The notes: generated by a model not told the origin, from the sequence alone. 14,948 nucleotides of DNA from an uncultured Erysipelotrichaceae bacterium (GCA_937917505.1 CALDMQ010000191.1:1-14948), one strand, 5' to 3'. Positions 7,504-14,948 are shown, counted from the first letter of the stretch. Made by a program: numbers and translations.

Positions 7504-7588
7504 GCACTCTCTACGCTGGCATTACCCAGTTCAGATGATAAGGGACAAGGTTTTCACCTTTCTCAGCAAATGCGCCCCTGGCTCACAT
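7504..7588 (-). ncRNA. TPP riboswitch (THI element)
   Basis: The minus strand has the conserved CTGAGA (7566-7561) and CTGGGTAATGCCAGCG (about 7529-7514), separated by an arm with GTCCCTT, plus the 5' GGGGCGC. These are the diagnostic parts of the TPP aptamer. Together with the terminator downstream it should reduce thiT transcription when thiamine pyrophosphate is high. The P1 stem looks weak by eye. Confidence 0.95.
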
Positions 7589-7590
7589 CT

Positions 7591-7618
7591 ATTATATAAC
7601 GATTTCTCCATTTTTCAA
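7591..7618 (-). promoter_or_regulatory. Promoter of the thiT riboswitch transcript
   Basis: TTGAAA (7618-7613), a 16-base spacer and a perfect TATAAT (7596-7591) lie immediately upstream of the TPP aptamer. Confidence 0.7.
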
Positions 7619-7677
7619 CATCTTTTCTTATGAAGTTGATTTTCCTAGAGTTTAAGAGTAGTTTTTTTTAAGAAACA

Positions 7678-7686
7678 TGTTATAAT
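7678..7686 (+). promoter_or_regulatory. ackA extended -10 promoter
   Basis: TGT followed by a perfect TATAAT (7681-7686) forms an extended -10 element. No good -35 is seen 17 bases upstream. The start would be near 7693, about 20 bases before ackA. No Rex-type palindrome is visible here. Confidence 0.6.
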
Positions 7687-7713
7687 GGTAATGGATTAAG
7701 GAGGAAATACAAA

Positions 7714-8904
7714 ATGTCAAAAGTTATAGCTGTTAATGCTGGAAGTTCTTCTTTAAAATTTCAATTATTTGAAATGGATAATGAAACTGTTATTACTTCT
7801 GGTGTTATTGAAAGAATCGGTTTAGAGGATTCTATTTTTACAATTAAATACAACGGAGAAAAAGAAGTACGTACTTTACCTATTCCTACACACAAAGAAG
7901 CAGTTCATCTTCTTTTAGACACATTGATAGATAAAAAAATTGTTTCATCATTAGATGAAATCAAAGGTGTAGGACATCGTGTTGTACAAGGTGGAGCTTA
8001 TTTTAAAGAGTCTGCCATTATCGATGAAGATGTCGTAAACAAAATTGATGAATTGAAATCATTAGCACCTTTACATAACCCTGCTCACTTAACTGGATAT
8101 TATGCTTTTAAAGAAGCCATTCCTAATGCGGGAGCAGTTGCAGTGTTTGATACAGCATTTCATCAAACATTAGAACCAAGATGCTATATTTACCCAATTC
8201 CATATAAATTCTATACTGATTATAAAGTAAGAAAATATGGTGCCCATGGGACATCACATTACTATGTTTCTCAAAGAGTTATTGACAAACTTGGAAATCC
8301 TGAGCACTCTAAGATTATCGTCGCTCACCTTGGTGCTGGTGGAAGTTTATCAGCAGTAAAAGATGGTAAATCAATCAATACTTCTATGGGATTCACACCT
8401 TTAGCTGGGATTGTTATGGGAACTCGTAGTGGTGACTTAGATCCATCTATTATTGATTATCTAATCGAACAAGTTGGTATGGATATGAAAGATATTATTC
8501 ATATGTTAAATAAAGAATCTGGTTTATTAGGCGTTTCTGGAGTATCTAGTGACTTTAGAGATGTTATGGAAGCTGCTAATAACGGTAATGAAAGAGCCAA
8601 ACTTGCAATAGATATTTTCTTTAGACGTGTTATTGCTTATATTGGTAGATATTTTATTGCTTTAGGTGGATGTGATGCAATTGCCTTTACAGCTGGTATC
8701 GGTGAAAATTCTGCTTATGCAAGAAAAGAAATTCTTTCATTAGTTAGTGAAGCTTTAGGTATTGTCATTGATGATGATGCTAATGAAAATGGTGAAGGTG
8801 AACGTTTAATTACAAAACCAGAATCAAAAATCAAAGTTTATGTTATCCCTACAAACGAAGAACTTGTTATTGCTAGAGATACAAAACGCTTATTAAATTT
8901 ATAG
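7714..8904 (+). CDS. ackA: Acetate kinase
   Basis: AckA interconverts acetyl phosphate plus ADP with acetate plus ATP, the main substrate-level ATP step of acetate fermentation. The 396-residue length is typical. Signatures are VIAVNAGSSSLKFQLF at the N-terminus, AVFDTAFHQT, HGTSHYYVSQR, HLGAGGSLSAVKDGKS, MGTRSGDLDPSI and GIGENSAYARKEI, covering the ASKHA nucleotide and acetate sites. AAGGAGG precedes ATG 7714 by nine bases. It is monocistronic, divergent from thiT, with its own terminator. Confidence 0.98.
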   Translation: MSKVIAVNAGSSSLKFQLFEMDNETVITSGVIERIGLEDSIFTIKYNGEKEVRTLPIPTHKEAVHLLLDTLIDKKIVSSLDEIKGVGHRVVQGGAYFKESAIIDEDVVNKIDELKSLAPLHNPAHLTGYYAFKEAIPNAGAVAVFDTAFHQTLEPRCYIYPIPYKFYTDYKVRKYGAHGTSHYYVSQRVIDKLGNPEHSKIIVAHLGAGGSLSAVKDGKSINTSMGFTPLAGIVMGTRSGDLDPSIIDYLIEQVGMDMKDIIHMLNKESGLLGVSGVSSDFRDVMEAANNGNERAKLAIDIFFRRVIAYIGRYFIALGGCDAIAFTAGIGENSAYARKEILSLVSEALGIVIDDDANENGEGERLITKPESKIKVYVIPTNEELVIARDTKRLLNL

Positions 8905-8919
8905 TTCATGTTTTTTATA

Positions 8920-8951
8920 GGAGGTTTCTTATGAAACCTTCTTTTTCTTTT
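8920..8951 (+). terminator. Rho-independent terminator of ackA
   Basis: A 9-bp stem (8920-8928 with 8933-8941) has a TTAT loop and a T-rich tail. The convergent adhesin gene ends inside it: its TAA stop (8931-8929) lies in the loop. On the minus strand there is no U-run, so it should terminate only ackA. Confidence 0.88.
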
Positions 8952-11900
8952 GCGTTAGTGCATAAATACCGAATATTGATATGACCATAGATACAAAAGC
9001 TGTTGTCCATCTTGTATAATCACCAGTTCTAACAATCAGTGGTGTTTTCTTATTTGAATAAGGGAAACTATGAATATATCCATATCCATTTAATTTATCA
9101 CCAATAACAATTTTTTTAACTTCTTTACTTAGTTGATAACCAAACGGTGCTTTTGTTTCTTTAATATAATATGTTCCTTGTGGTAAAGATGTAAAAGTTG
9201 CAATACCTTTAGATTGATGTGCAATAGCTTTTTCTAAAGGTTGACGACACATTGCATCATTATATAAAGTAAATTCAAAATCTTTATAAACAATAGGATC
9301 ACCTGTTTGTTCATCAATCTTATGCACTTGAATATCTGTTAGAATTTGTTCATCATAAGCCTCTATTGTCAAAACTTGCTCATGTTCTGTAATCTCAACA
9401 TGATAAACACGATCATTTAACTCATAACCACTAGGTGCTTTTGCTTCCTTGATATAATACTTTCCTTTCTCTAAATTATCAAAAAGAATATATCCTTCAT
9501 CATTTGTTAAAGTAGTTTGAACAATATTCTTCATTTCTCTATCAGTTGCAATAGCATACTGTGCACCTTTTAAAAATTGCTGTTCATCAACAAACTTTCC
9601 ATCTTTTACTAATCTCACATATGCCTTTTTAAATAACTGAACAGAGCCCTTTATCAAATCATTTGTAATCGTTCCATCATGAATAGAAACTGTATAATGA
9701 CTTACATCTGGTCCATGATAAGCAATCTCAAAGTCATATTCTGTATCATCTAAAAGATATTGCCCATTTGTCGCAAGTTCTTTCATATAATAAACACCAT
9801 TAGGTAAATCAAAAGTATCTGCCAAAGTTAAATTTCCGTTTTTATTAATACCTGAAGTATAAATAAGCGATCCATTTTCAATAGCTACCTGTCCTTTATA
9901 ATCATAAATATCTTCCCTTGCAAAAATACCAAAAACAATATCTTGATAAGCTTCTTTATTTTCAAAAATATTTTGTTTTTCTAAAACTTTCTTCATATCA
10001 ATATTAACTTTTGCTTTCTTATTTTGAAGAGAAGATGTCACAGTTTGTATATCAGATGACTGATTATCTTTAATTTCAAAACAATGTTTTTCATCATCTC
10101 CTACATATCCATGAGGAACTTTCGTTTCTTTATAATAATACTTTCCTACTGGTAACTTTTGACTTATTACAACATCTAAATCACTCTCTATTGTTTGAAT
10201 CTTTTGATCCTTCTTATAAACAATATCTCCTATAGAAATATCTTCATCTGCATATATTGTAATCTCAGCCCCTAACAAATAAGCTTCTTCCCAAACAGGA
10301 CTAATTGTCTTACCAAACTCAGTTTGACCAATAATTGTTCTATCAAATCTATCACCTTTTTTACTCCACTTTAACTGTCCAAGAACAATATCATCATACA
10401 TCTTCACTTTTTGAACATCTCCTATATCTTGAATTGTAAATTCAACATCTTTTGCGATTACATATCCATAAGGACTTGCTGTTTCTTTTAATACATATGT
10501 TTTTCCTAATTCCAAACCTTGTATCATATGTGGCTTATCTGTAGAAATCCAAGAATCTAAAACATGAGATGGATTTCCTTTTTCAAAAACCTCCATAGAT
10601 GCTCCTGGTAATTCTTTTTGAGTTGTAACATCTTGTTTAGAAATTTCAACCTTTGTTATTGCATTTTTAAAAACACTTTCTAAAATAATTTCTTTGACAT
10701 CTTGTCCTTGATAACTTGCGTCAAATGTTAAAACTTCATCAGAACTTGAATAACCAACTGGTGGTTTTTCTTCCTTAACCTTATAAATAGAAAGTGGTAA
10801 ATCAGATTTAAAATGAACTCGGCCATTGTCATCACTTATACTTTTTTCTATTAATATTCCCTTTTTAACAAGCAACTGCCCTTGATAATTCAAAATATCT
10901 TGTGAAGCATAAAGCCCAAACTCTGCACCAGATAAACAAATATCTTTATCTTTGTCTTTTTTAAAAACAGATAAGGATACTTTTTGTCTATCATTGATAA
11001 ACGAAACATCTTCATAGACAATTTCAATATTTTGATCTTCATATGATAAAGTCACATCTTTGACTTGTGAATTTATTATAAATCCATCAGGAGCTTTCAC
11101 TTCTCTTATAGAATACTCTCCTAAAGGTAAAGCTTTGCTTTCCGCTTTTCCATTTACATTAGTCTTTAACTTTTCCACAACACTTCCTTTAGAATAAAGA
11201 ATTGTTCCATCGCGACTTGGATCCATAATATTTTCTTTTGCAATAATTTCATACTCAGCATTTGCCAAACTACGTTTTTCATAAATAAACTTACCTTCAT
11301 GATAATCAGTCAACACTTCACCCTGCTTTTCTATAGAAATCTTTCCTTTTACAGACTCATCTTTAAACTCAACTATAATAAAAGGTGTCTTTCCATCAGG
11401 TAATGTTTCATACGCACCTTGACTTGAAATTGTAAATAGAACAGGATCTTTAGATAAAAGATAACCTTCAGGTGATGCAATTTCTTCTAGCTGATAATGC
11501 CCAACTGCTAATTTCTCAGCCGTCATAACTTTTCCATTATCGTCAGTTATCCAACTTTCCACATAATGAGGAAGTGGACTCCATTGCCAATAACCAAAAT
11601 ATTTCCCTGTGTCTAAATTCTTAATTTTAAACTCCGCACCTTCAATATGAACAATCTTTTGAGTAGACTTATCTACTTTTGCAATTTCTAAAATCGATTG
11701 AAAGCTTGTATCATTAAATACACGCCACACTTGTGGTTCACTACTATCTTTTGAAATTGTAACTTTAAAATCTTCTACAGGATATTTTTCATCTGGTGTT
11801 TTTGTTTCTCTTACCACATATGTTCCATAAGGTAATCTTTCTGATATAGCATACCCCTTTGAATCAGTAACCAAAAGTGCTGCTGTCTTCCCCTCAGCGT

Positions 11901-12702
11901 TTTTAGCAATAGGTGCATCTTCAAAACTTCCATATCTATCAATATCTTTTTGGGATTTGATTGTAAACTCTGCCCCTTTTAAAAGCTCTGCTTCACCATT
12001 TTCATCACTACTAACCTTAATAATTTGAAAAGCTTGTGATTGAACTCTTTCTTTTACAACACATTTTTTCGTCACAATACTTTCATTTTGATTGATATAA
12101 AGCAAATCTACTGAATATTTTGTAGAATCAAGTGTGTATCCAGAGCTTGGCTCTATTTCTTGGACATAATATTTTCCTAAATATAAATTTTCAAATGTAA
12201 TATGACCATGTTCATCTGTTTGCTTTTCCTGAATTTTTGTACCTGCTGAAAATAAAATTTTTCCATCATGACTTGGATCTATAATATTCTCACGTGCAAA
12301 AATGCCATAAGTTGCTCCTTTTAAAGTTGCTTCACCTTGTGCAGTTCCACCTATGACACTATCTTCTTTAACAACATCAACTTTTCCTTTAACTTGTTGG
12401 TTAGAAACAATAATTTCATACGTTTTTCCATTTTCTACAATACCCACATCTTCACTCACTTCTACTCGAATCAAATATCCCTCTGGGGCTTGTGTTTCTT
12501 TTACATAATAAGTTCCATAGTCTAACAATCCTGTTTTTGCATACCCCTCTTGATTTGTCACAATCGTTTCTACTTTTTCATGATGAGCATTATAAACATC
12601 AAATTTAACTCCCGCTTTTTTGACAATTTTCCCAGTTTCCACATCTTTTTTAACAACTTGTAAATAACCTTGTTTCCATTGATTTGTTGCTGTATAAGAC
12701 AC
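8929..12702 (-). CDS. SpaA/CnaB-repeat cell-wall adhesin, downstream part of a frameshifted gene
   Basis: This 1257-residue ORF lacks a signal peptide and is the C-terminal part of the adhesin begun at 13828. The first codon at 12702 is only a nominal GTG with no ribosome binding site. It carries eleven SpaA/CnaB (prealbumin-like) repeats, starting at about residues 13, 107, 224, 336, 454, 574, 682, 776, 898, 1020 and 1123. Most have an early Lys (LQVVKKD, KVDVVKED, KVEISKQD) and a late Glu in boxes such as KETQAPEGY, EEIASPEGY, REVKAPDGF and KETKAPFGY, as expected for internal isopeptide bonds. The end has TPLIVRTGD (1221-1229), a hydrophobic helix (about 1231-1250) and KKKKVS, a sortase sorting signal with IVRTG in place of LPxTG. 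Expected role: a long, rigid cell-wall stalk. No sortase is in the window. Confidence 0.9.
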   Translation of the reverse strand: MSYTATNQWKQGYLQVVKKDVETGKIVKKAGVKFDVYNAHHEKVETIVTNQEGYAKTGLLDYGTYYVKETQAPEGYLIRVEVSEDVGIVENGKTYEIIVSNQQVKGKVDVVKEDSVIGGTAQGEATLKGATYGIFARENIIDPSHDGKILFSAGTKIQEKQTDEHGHITFENLYLGKYYVQEIEPSSGYTLDSTKYSVDLLYINQNESIVTKKCVVKERVQSQAFQIIKVSSDENGEAELLKGAEFTIKSQKDIDRYGSFEDAPIAKNAEGKTAALLVTDSKGYAISERLPYGTYVVRETKTPDEKYPVEDFKVTISKDSSEPQVWRVFNDTSFQSILEIAKVDKSTQKIVHIEGAEFKIKNLDTGKYFGYWQWSPLPHYVESWITDDNGKVMTAEKLAVGHYQLEEIASPEGYLLSKDPVLFTISSQGAYETLPDGKTPFIIVEFKDESVKGKISIEKQGEVLTDYHEGKFIYEKRSLANAEYEIIAKENIMDPSRDGTILYSKGSVVEKLKTNVNGKAESKALPLGEYSIREVKAPDGFIINSQVKDVTLSYEDQNIEIVYEDVSFINDRQKVSLSVFKKDKDKDICLSGAEFGLYASQDILNYQGQLLVKKGILIEKSISDDNGRVHFKSDLPLSIYKVKEEKPPVGYSSSDEVLTFDASYQGQDVKEIILESVFKNAITKVEISKQDVTTQKELPGASMEVFEKGNPSHVLDSWISTDKPHMIQGLELGKTYVLKETASPYGYVIAKDVEFTIQDIGDVQKVKMYDDIVLGQLKWSKKGDRFDRTIIGQTEFGKTISPVWEEAYLLGAEITIYADEDISIGDIVYKKDQKIQTIESDLDVVISQKLPVGKYYYKETKVPHGYVGDDEKHCFEIKDNQSSDIQTVTSSLQNKKAKVNIDMKKVLEKQNIFENKEAYQDIVFGIFAREDIYDYKGQVAIENGSLIYTSGINKNGNLTLADTFDLPNGVYYMKELATNGQYLLDDTEYDFEIAYHGPDVSHYTVSIHDGTITNDLIKGSVQLFKKAYVRLVKDGKFVDEQQFLKGAQYAIATDREMKNIVQTTLTNDEGYILFDNLEKGKYYIKEAKAPSGYELNDRVYHVEITEHEQVLTIEAYDEQILTDIQVHKIDEQTGDPIVYKDFEFTLYNDAMCRQPLEKAIAHQSKGIATFTSLPQGTYYIKETKAPFGYQLSKEVKKIVIGDKLNGYGYIHSFPYSNKKTPLIVRTGDYTRWTTAFVSMVISIFGIYALTQKKKKVS

Positions 12703-12740
12703 AGTTTCATTTGCTTTGATTTCTATACTATGTTGTGTCT
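12700..12740 (-). other. Frameshift junction inside the first SpaA repeat of the adhesin
   Basis: The upstream ORF ends LILDTT then TAG (12730-12728). Skipping one base gives SIEIKANETVSYTATNQWKQG, which continues the same repeat type seamlessly into the downstream ORF. The rejoined protein would be 1632 residues. There is no homopolymer and no upstream Shine-Dalgarno like that of prfB, so mutation or sequence error is more likely than programmed frameshifting. Confidence 0.85.
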
Positions 12741-13828
12741 AAAATCAAATGAGAAGGAACTTCTACTTCTTGAATATAAACTGTTTGTGGCTTTAAATCC
12801 GATACTATAACCTTACCAGTACAATCTGTTTGAAATGTTCCAATAGGGGAAGACATATCACTATTGTAACTTATTTTAAACTTTGTATTTGGCACATCAT
12901 TACCTTTATTATCTTTTTTAGATATTTGTAATTGACCATTTAATCGCACATTCACTTTTAATGATAAGTATTGCGGGTCGTTATAACCCGGTGTACATAT
13001 TTTATCTTGTTCTCCATCTGTGTCTTCTATCAATAAAGCCACAGTTGTTTTTTGAGTATTTTCGTATTTTGACATTCCTGCCTTTTGAGCTTCGCTTTGA
13101 TCAATAACCACCTGCTCACTTGTACAATCATTTGAAACAGATATTTTCATTGTATTTTGACCGGCAGTATGGGAAAAAGAAACACCATTTTTTGTATAAT
13201 GAAAACTTTTATAATACTGCAAAACACCATGCGTATCAATTAATGTTTTTGACTTTCCAACATCCAACGTTAAAGACGTATTATCAAAACTCGGCTTTGT
13301 TTCCCAATTATTGTATTGATCCATAATTCCAGCCTTCCAAGCATTATATCCACTATCAACTTGATAATTTTGCTTTGCTTGTCCAAGAACTTGCCATATC
13401 AACATTTGTGTTCTTGCATACCCTAAATTCAAACTTTCATTAGTAATTCCTGGTAACCATTCTGTATGAGAATAAAATCCTAAATAAGCAATTCTTGCGA
13501 TATTCTTATATGTACTTGATAATGGTGAAAAATCACCTGTACTCTCTCCATTCGTTACCTTTTGACCATGCTCAACACAAAATGCCCATTGTCCCCATCG
13601 TCTTCCTGTTGGATTACTTGGATTGTAATGAGGTATTCCACCCTCTTGAGAATGAACTCTTAAACGCACAATATCAGTTCCCTTATCAGATTGATATCCA
13701 GAACTATATTGTTTTGTAGTATAGTTTGCACTCACTAATGCTTGAACAACTGCAATATTGGAATACAATATTGAAAAAATCATTGTCAAAGACAACCCTA
13801 TCATTGTTAATTTCTTTAAAACCTTCAC
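12728..13828 (-). CDS. Thioester-domain surface adhesin, N-terminal part of a frameshifted gene
   Basis: This 366-residue ORF starts with a Sec signal peptide: KVLKK, a hydrophobic core at about 8-24 and likely cleavage near VVQA (30). A thioester domain follows: WAFCVEHGQ with C84 and YARTQMLIWQ with Q141, matching the Cys and the TQxxIW motif of Gram-positive thioester domains, which bind host surfaces covalently. A linker domain (about 180-297) leads into the first SpaA repeat (LQISKKDNKGNDVPNTKFKI, then IQEVEVPSHLILDTT), which a TAG cuts off. The GTG start at 13828 has AAAGGTAGGT at suitable spacing. As read, it could be secreted but not anchored. Confidence 0.9.
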   Translation of the reverse strand: MKVLKKLTMIGLSLTMIFSILYSNIAVVQALVSANYTTKQYSSGYQSDKGTDIVRLRVHSQEGGIPHYNPSNPTGRRWGQWAFCVEHGQKVTNGESTGDFSPLSSTYKNIARIAYLGFYSHTEWLPGITNESLNLGYARTQMLIWQVLGQAKQNYQVDSGYNAWKAGIMDQYNNWETKPSFDNTSLTLDVGKSKTLIDTHGVLQYYKSFHYTKNGVSFSHTAGQNTMKISVSNDCTSEQVVIDQSEAQKAGMSKYENTQKTTVALLIEDTDGEQDKICTPGYNDPQYLSLKVNVRLNGQLQISKKDNKGNDVPNTKFKISYNSDMSSPIGTFQTDCTGKVIVSDLKPQTVYIQEVEVPSHLILDTT

Positions 13829-13951
13829 CGTTTTTACCTACCTTTCTCTAAATAAAAAGATATGCACGACGCATATCCTCCTTATCAAACATAACTTTTA
13901 TAAACATATGATTACTCTCATAAAACCCCCTCCTTTCCCTATCAAAAGCAT
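13829..13951 (-). promoter_or_regulatory. Adhesin leader with stacked ribosome binding sites and tiny ORFs
   Basis: The minus strand has three strong Shine-Dalgarno sequences in about 100 bases, each before an ATG. The first reads MLLIGKGGGFMRVIICL (13951-13898), whose AAGGAGG lies in the preceding terminator stem. An internal start with AAAGGAGGGGG gives MRVIICL (13921-13898). A third ORF, MFDKEDMRRAYLFI (13892-13848), also holds an internal AAGGAGG and runs through the terminator-like hairpin. A weak promoter may be TTGATA (13945-13940) with TATGAG (13922-13917). Leader-peptide attenuation is speculative; none of the peptides is recognised. Confidence 0.35.
13850..13877 (-). terminator. Terminator-like hairpin in the adhesin leader
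   Basis: A perfect 7-bp stem GATATGC/GCATATC (13877-13871 with 13865-13859) and 5-base loop are followed by UUUUUAUUU on the minus strand. It stands about 20 bases before the adhesin GTG, so it could act as an attenuator. The stem is short and AU-rich. Confidence 0.55.
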
Positions 13952-13974
13952 AAAAAAAGTCCTCCTTAGAGAAC
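13952..13974 (-). terminator. Terminator of the PemK-like gene
   Basis: A 6-bp stem GUUCUC/GAGGAC with one wobble (13974-13969 with 13964-13959) and a UAAG loop is followed by seven U on the minus strand, immediately after the stop codon. Confidence 0.7.
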
Positions 13975-13975
13975 A

Positions 13976-14494
13976 TCATTCAAATAAATTTTTAAGAACA
14001 AATTCATGAATTTCCTTTTGCGGAGTTAAAACTTTGCAAAAAGGTTTCCTTAAATCAAGTCTTTGAATATCAACAGAACGTATATCACTTAGTTGAATAC
14101 GACTTTTTGTAATATGTTTATGTATTTTTATTTGTATATCCATTTCAAACTGTGGATTTGCCTCTGTAGAATCATCTTTAATAGATGTGCAAGGAATCAC
14201 CAACATCTTATATCCCAAATCCTTTAAAACATAACACCAATGTCCATCCATCAACTCTTTAGGAAAACCACGTCCGATATTAAAATAAGCCATTTGATGC
14301 ACCCGTGGTCGATGATGAACACGATAATACGTTTCATCACAATCTCCATCTTTTACAAGATGACAATAAAAATATTCTAATTGACTGGTTTGATGTAACA
14401 AAGCATAACTATACTTTTCCACATCATATATACCAGACTCCTCTAATTTTTGAAGTGACTTTGTCATTTCTATAATATTACTTTGTGTACTCAT
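13976..14494 (-). CDS. PemK/MazF-like protein without visible antitoxin
   Basis: The 172-residue protein has a helical N-terminal part (about 1-70) and a C-terminal half resembling the PemK/MazF SH3-like barrel. The fit is seen in RPRVHQMAYFNIGRGFPKEL, GHWCYVLKDLGYKMLVIPCTS and SRIQLSDIRSVDIQRLD, which follow the family pattern of a buried strand, a VLK strand, a P-x-TS strand and the DIR..D..RL motif. Family members are often mRNA interferase toxins, but no antitoxin ORF adjoins it, and the long N-terminus is unlike small toxins, so activity is uncertain. ATG 14494 is chosen for AGGAGG six bases upstream. It has its own terminator. Confidence 0.65.
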   Translation of the reverse strand: MSTQSNIIEMTKSLQKLEESGIYDVEKYSYALLHQTSQLEYFYCHLVKDGDCDETYYRVHHRPRVHQMAYFNIGRGFPKELMDGHWCYVLKDLGYKMLVIPCTSIKDDSTEANPQFEMDIQIKIHKHITKSRIQLSDIRSVDIQRLDLRKPFCKVLTPQKEIHEFVLKNLFE

Positions 14495-14722
14495 AACAAT
14501 CCTCCTACTTATATATACTGAAATTTTTCTCATTTTTCTTTTTTTTATTCACATTTTTATTTTTAGAATTTGAAAAAGTAAAACAGACAGTTTTTGCATA
14601 TATACACTCAAAGTTTTTTAAAGAATACATATTTTATAAACTTATATATATTTGAAAGATTTTTATAATCTTCTTCACAACAAGTCTTGAAATTGTTATA
14701 ATAATATGCGAGGTGATGAATC
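14495..14722. other. Divergent AT-rich intergenic region
   Basis: This stretch separates the minus-strand PemK-like gene from the plus-strand partial gene. It is very AT-rich with many T and A runs. Apart from the plus-strand promoter at 14674-14702 and a weak TATATA-type -10 for the PemK-like gene near 14512-14517, I see no gene, RNA motif or long repeat. Confidence 0.5.
14674..14702 (+). promoter_or_regulatory. Promoter of the partial gene at 14723
   Basis: TTCACA (14674-14679), a 17-base spacer and TATAAT (14697-14702) preceded by TGT form a good sigma-A promoter with an extended -10. It lies about 20 bases before the start codon. Confidence 0.7.
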
Positions 14723-14948
14723 GTGGATAAACGTGAACCAAAAGATTTAACAGTCTATACACAACGTTTTGAAGAAGATCCTAGCTCTTTTAATGATTTT
14801 CAAGCTATGGATTATGTAAGAGAATTAAAAAATCAAAACCGTAATGATGAAGCAATTGAAGTAGGAAGAACTTTTTTACAAGTGGGAGAAGGTTTAACTT
14901 CTTTTATTAATCATTATGGTTATGCACTATACAACAAATTTATTAATG
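14723..14948 (+). CDS. Partial hypothetical protein, cut by window end
   Basis: An open frame starts at GTG 14723 behind GAGGTGAT and reads DKREPKDLTVYTQRFEEDPSSFNDF, then YVRELKNQNRNDEAIEVGRTFL and onward without a stop for 75 codons. It is hydrophilic and helical. The pattern NRNDEAIEVGRTFLQVGEG..SFINHYGYALYNK resembles a tetratricopeptide-type repeat, but I do not recognise the family. An overlapping ATG at 14716 hits a stop after four codons. The good promoter and binding site support it as a real gene. Confidence 0.75.
   Translation, partial: MDKREPKDLTVYTQRFEEDPSSFNDFQAMDYVRELKNQNRNDEAIEVGRTFLQVGEGLTSFINHYGYALYNKFIN

Noticed and set aside
8919..8940. AGGAGG followed by ATG on the plus strand after ackA, looking like a gene start
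   Set aside because: It is part of the ackA terminator hairpin, and no supported protein follows on this strand.
12337..12525. Plus-strand open frame inside the adhesin
   Set aside because: It is a low-complexity shadow of the repeat-coding sequence.
8929..12702. CRISPR-like or tandem DNA repeats in the adhesin
   Set aside because: The repeats are protein domains of about 90-120 residues with diverged DNA, not short identical repeats with spacers.
12715..12745. Programmed +1 frameshifting like that of prfB at the adhesin TAG
   Set aside because: There is no upstream Shine-Dalgarno and no slippery CUU-type codon; ACA to CAT slippage pairs poorly.
13120..14009. Several plus-strand open frames of 68-83 codons opposite the adhesin head and leader
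   Set aside because: They overlap well-supported minus-strand coding, lack family resemblance and do not have good start signals.
14671..14681. TTCACAA half-site near the -35 of the last gene, resembling half a Rex operator
   Set aside because: The matching TTGTGAA half at the required spacing is absent.
1..14948. Insertion sequences, tRNA or rRNA genes
   Set aside because: No transposase, inverted-repeat ends, tRNA cloverleaf or rRNA sequence was recognised on either strand.

Overview
The window looks like the chromosome of a low-GC, spore-forming Firmicute. The sporulation pair spoIIGA-sigE, the T-box and TPP leaders, strong AGGAGG ribosome binding sites and a large thioester/SpaA-repeat surface adhesin all fit a gut member of the Erysipelotrichales/Coprobacillaceae type. 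That placement is an inference from gene content and style, not from a marker gene.

Layout. Positions 1-1362 (minus) hold sigE, cut by the window edge, and spoIIGA. Their apparent promoter has a long 21-bp spacer like that of the classical spoIIG promoter and starts where the asnS terminator ends. Positions 1413-3103 hold asnS with an asparagine T-box leader. Positions 3107-6830 hold a tight minus-strand operon: an Ntdp/DUF402 phosphatase, then tsaE, tsaB, rimI and tsaD (three t6A tRNA-modification genes plus an acetyltransferase), then the redox repressor rex. Positions 6832-7618 hold a thiamine ECF transporter subunit (thiT) behind a TPP riboswitch and a terminator. Divergent from it on the plus strand is ackA (acetate kinase, 7714-8904), with a terminator that converges on the next gene.

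Positions 8929-13828 (minus) are one very large cell-wall adhesin gene, read here as two ORFs. The upstream part has a signal peptide, a Cys-Gln thioester domain and the start of a first SpaA/CnaB repeat. The downstream part has the rest of that repeat, eleven more, an unusual sorting signal (IVRTG instead of LPxTG), a membrane segment and a lysine tail. The two parts join perfectly in protein sense if one base is skipped at about 12730, so the gene is frameshifted in this sequence, by mutation or by sequence error. Its leader (13829-13951) has stacked ribosome binding sites, tiny ORFs and a terminator-like hairpin, which hints at attenuation. Upstream lies a lone PemK/MazF-like protein (13976-14494), and a divergent partial gene begins at 14723.

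Functionally, the left two thirds are conserved housekeeping, sporulation and metabolic control genes. The right third is accessory surface biology and is the most likely place for something new.
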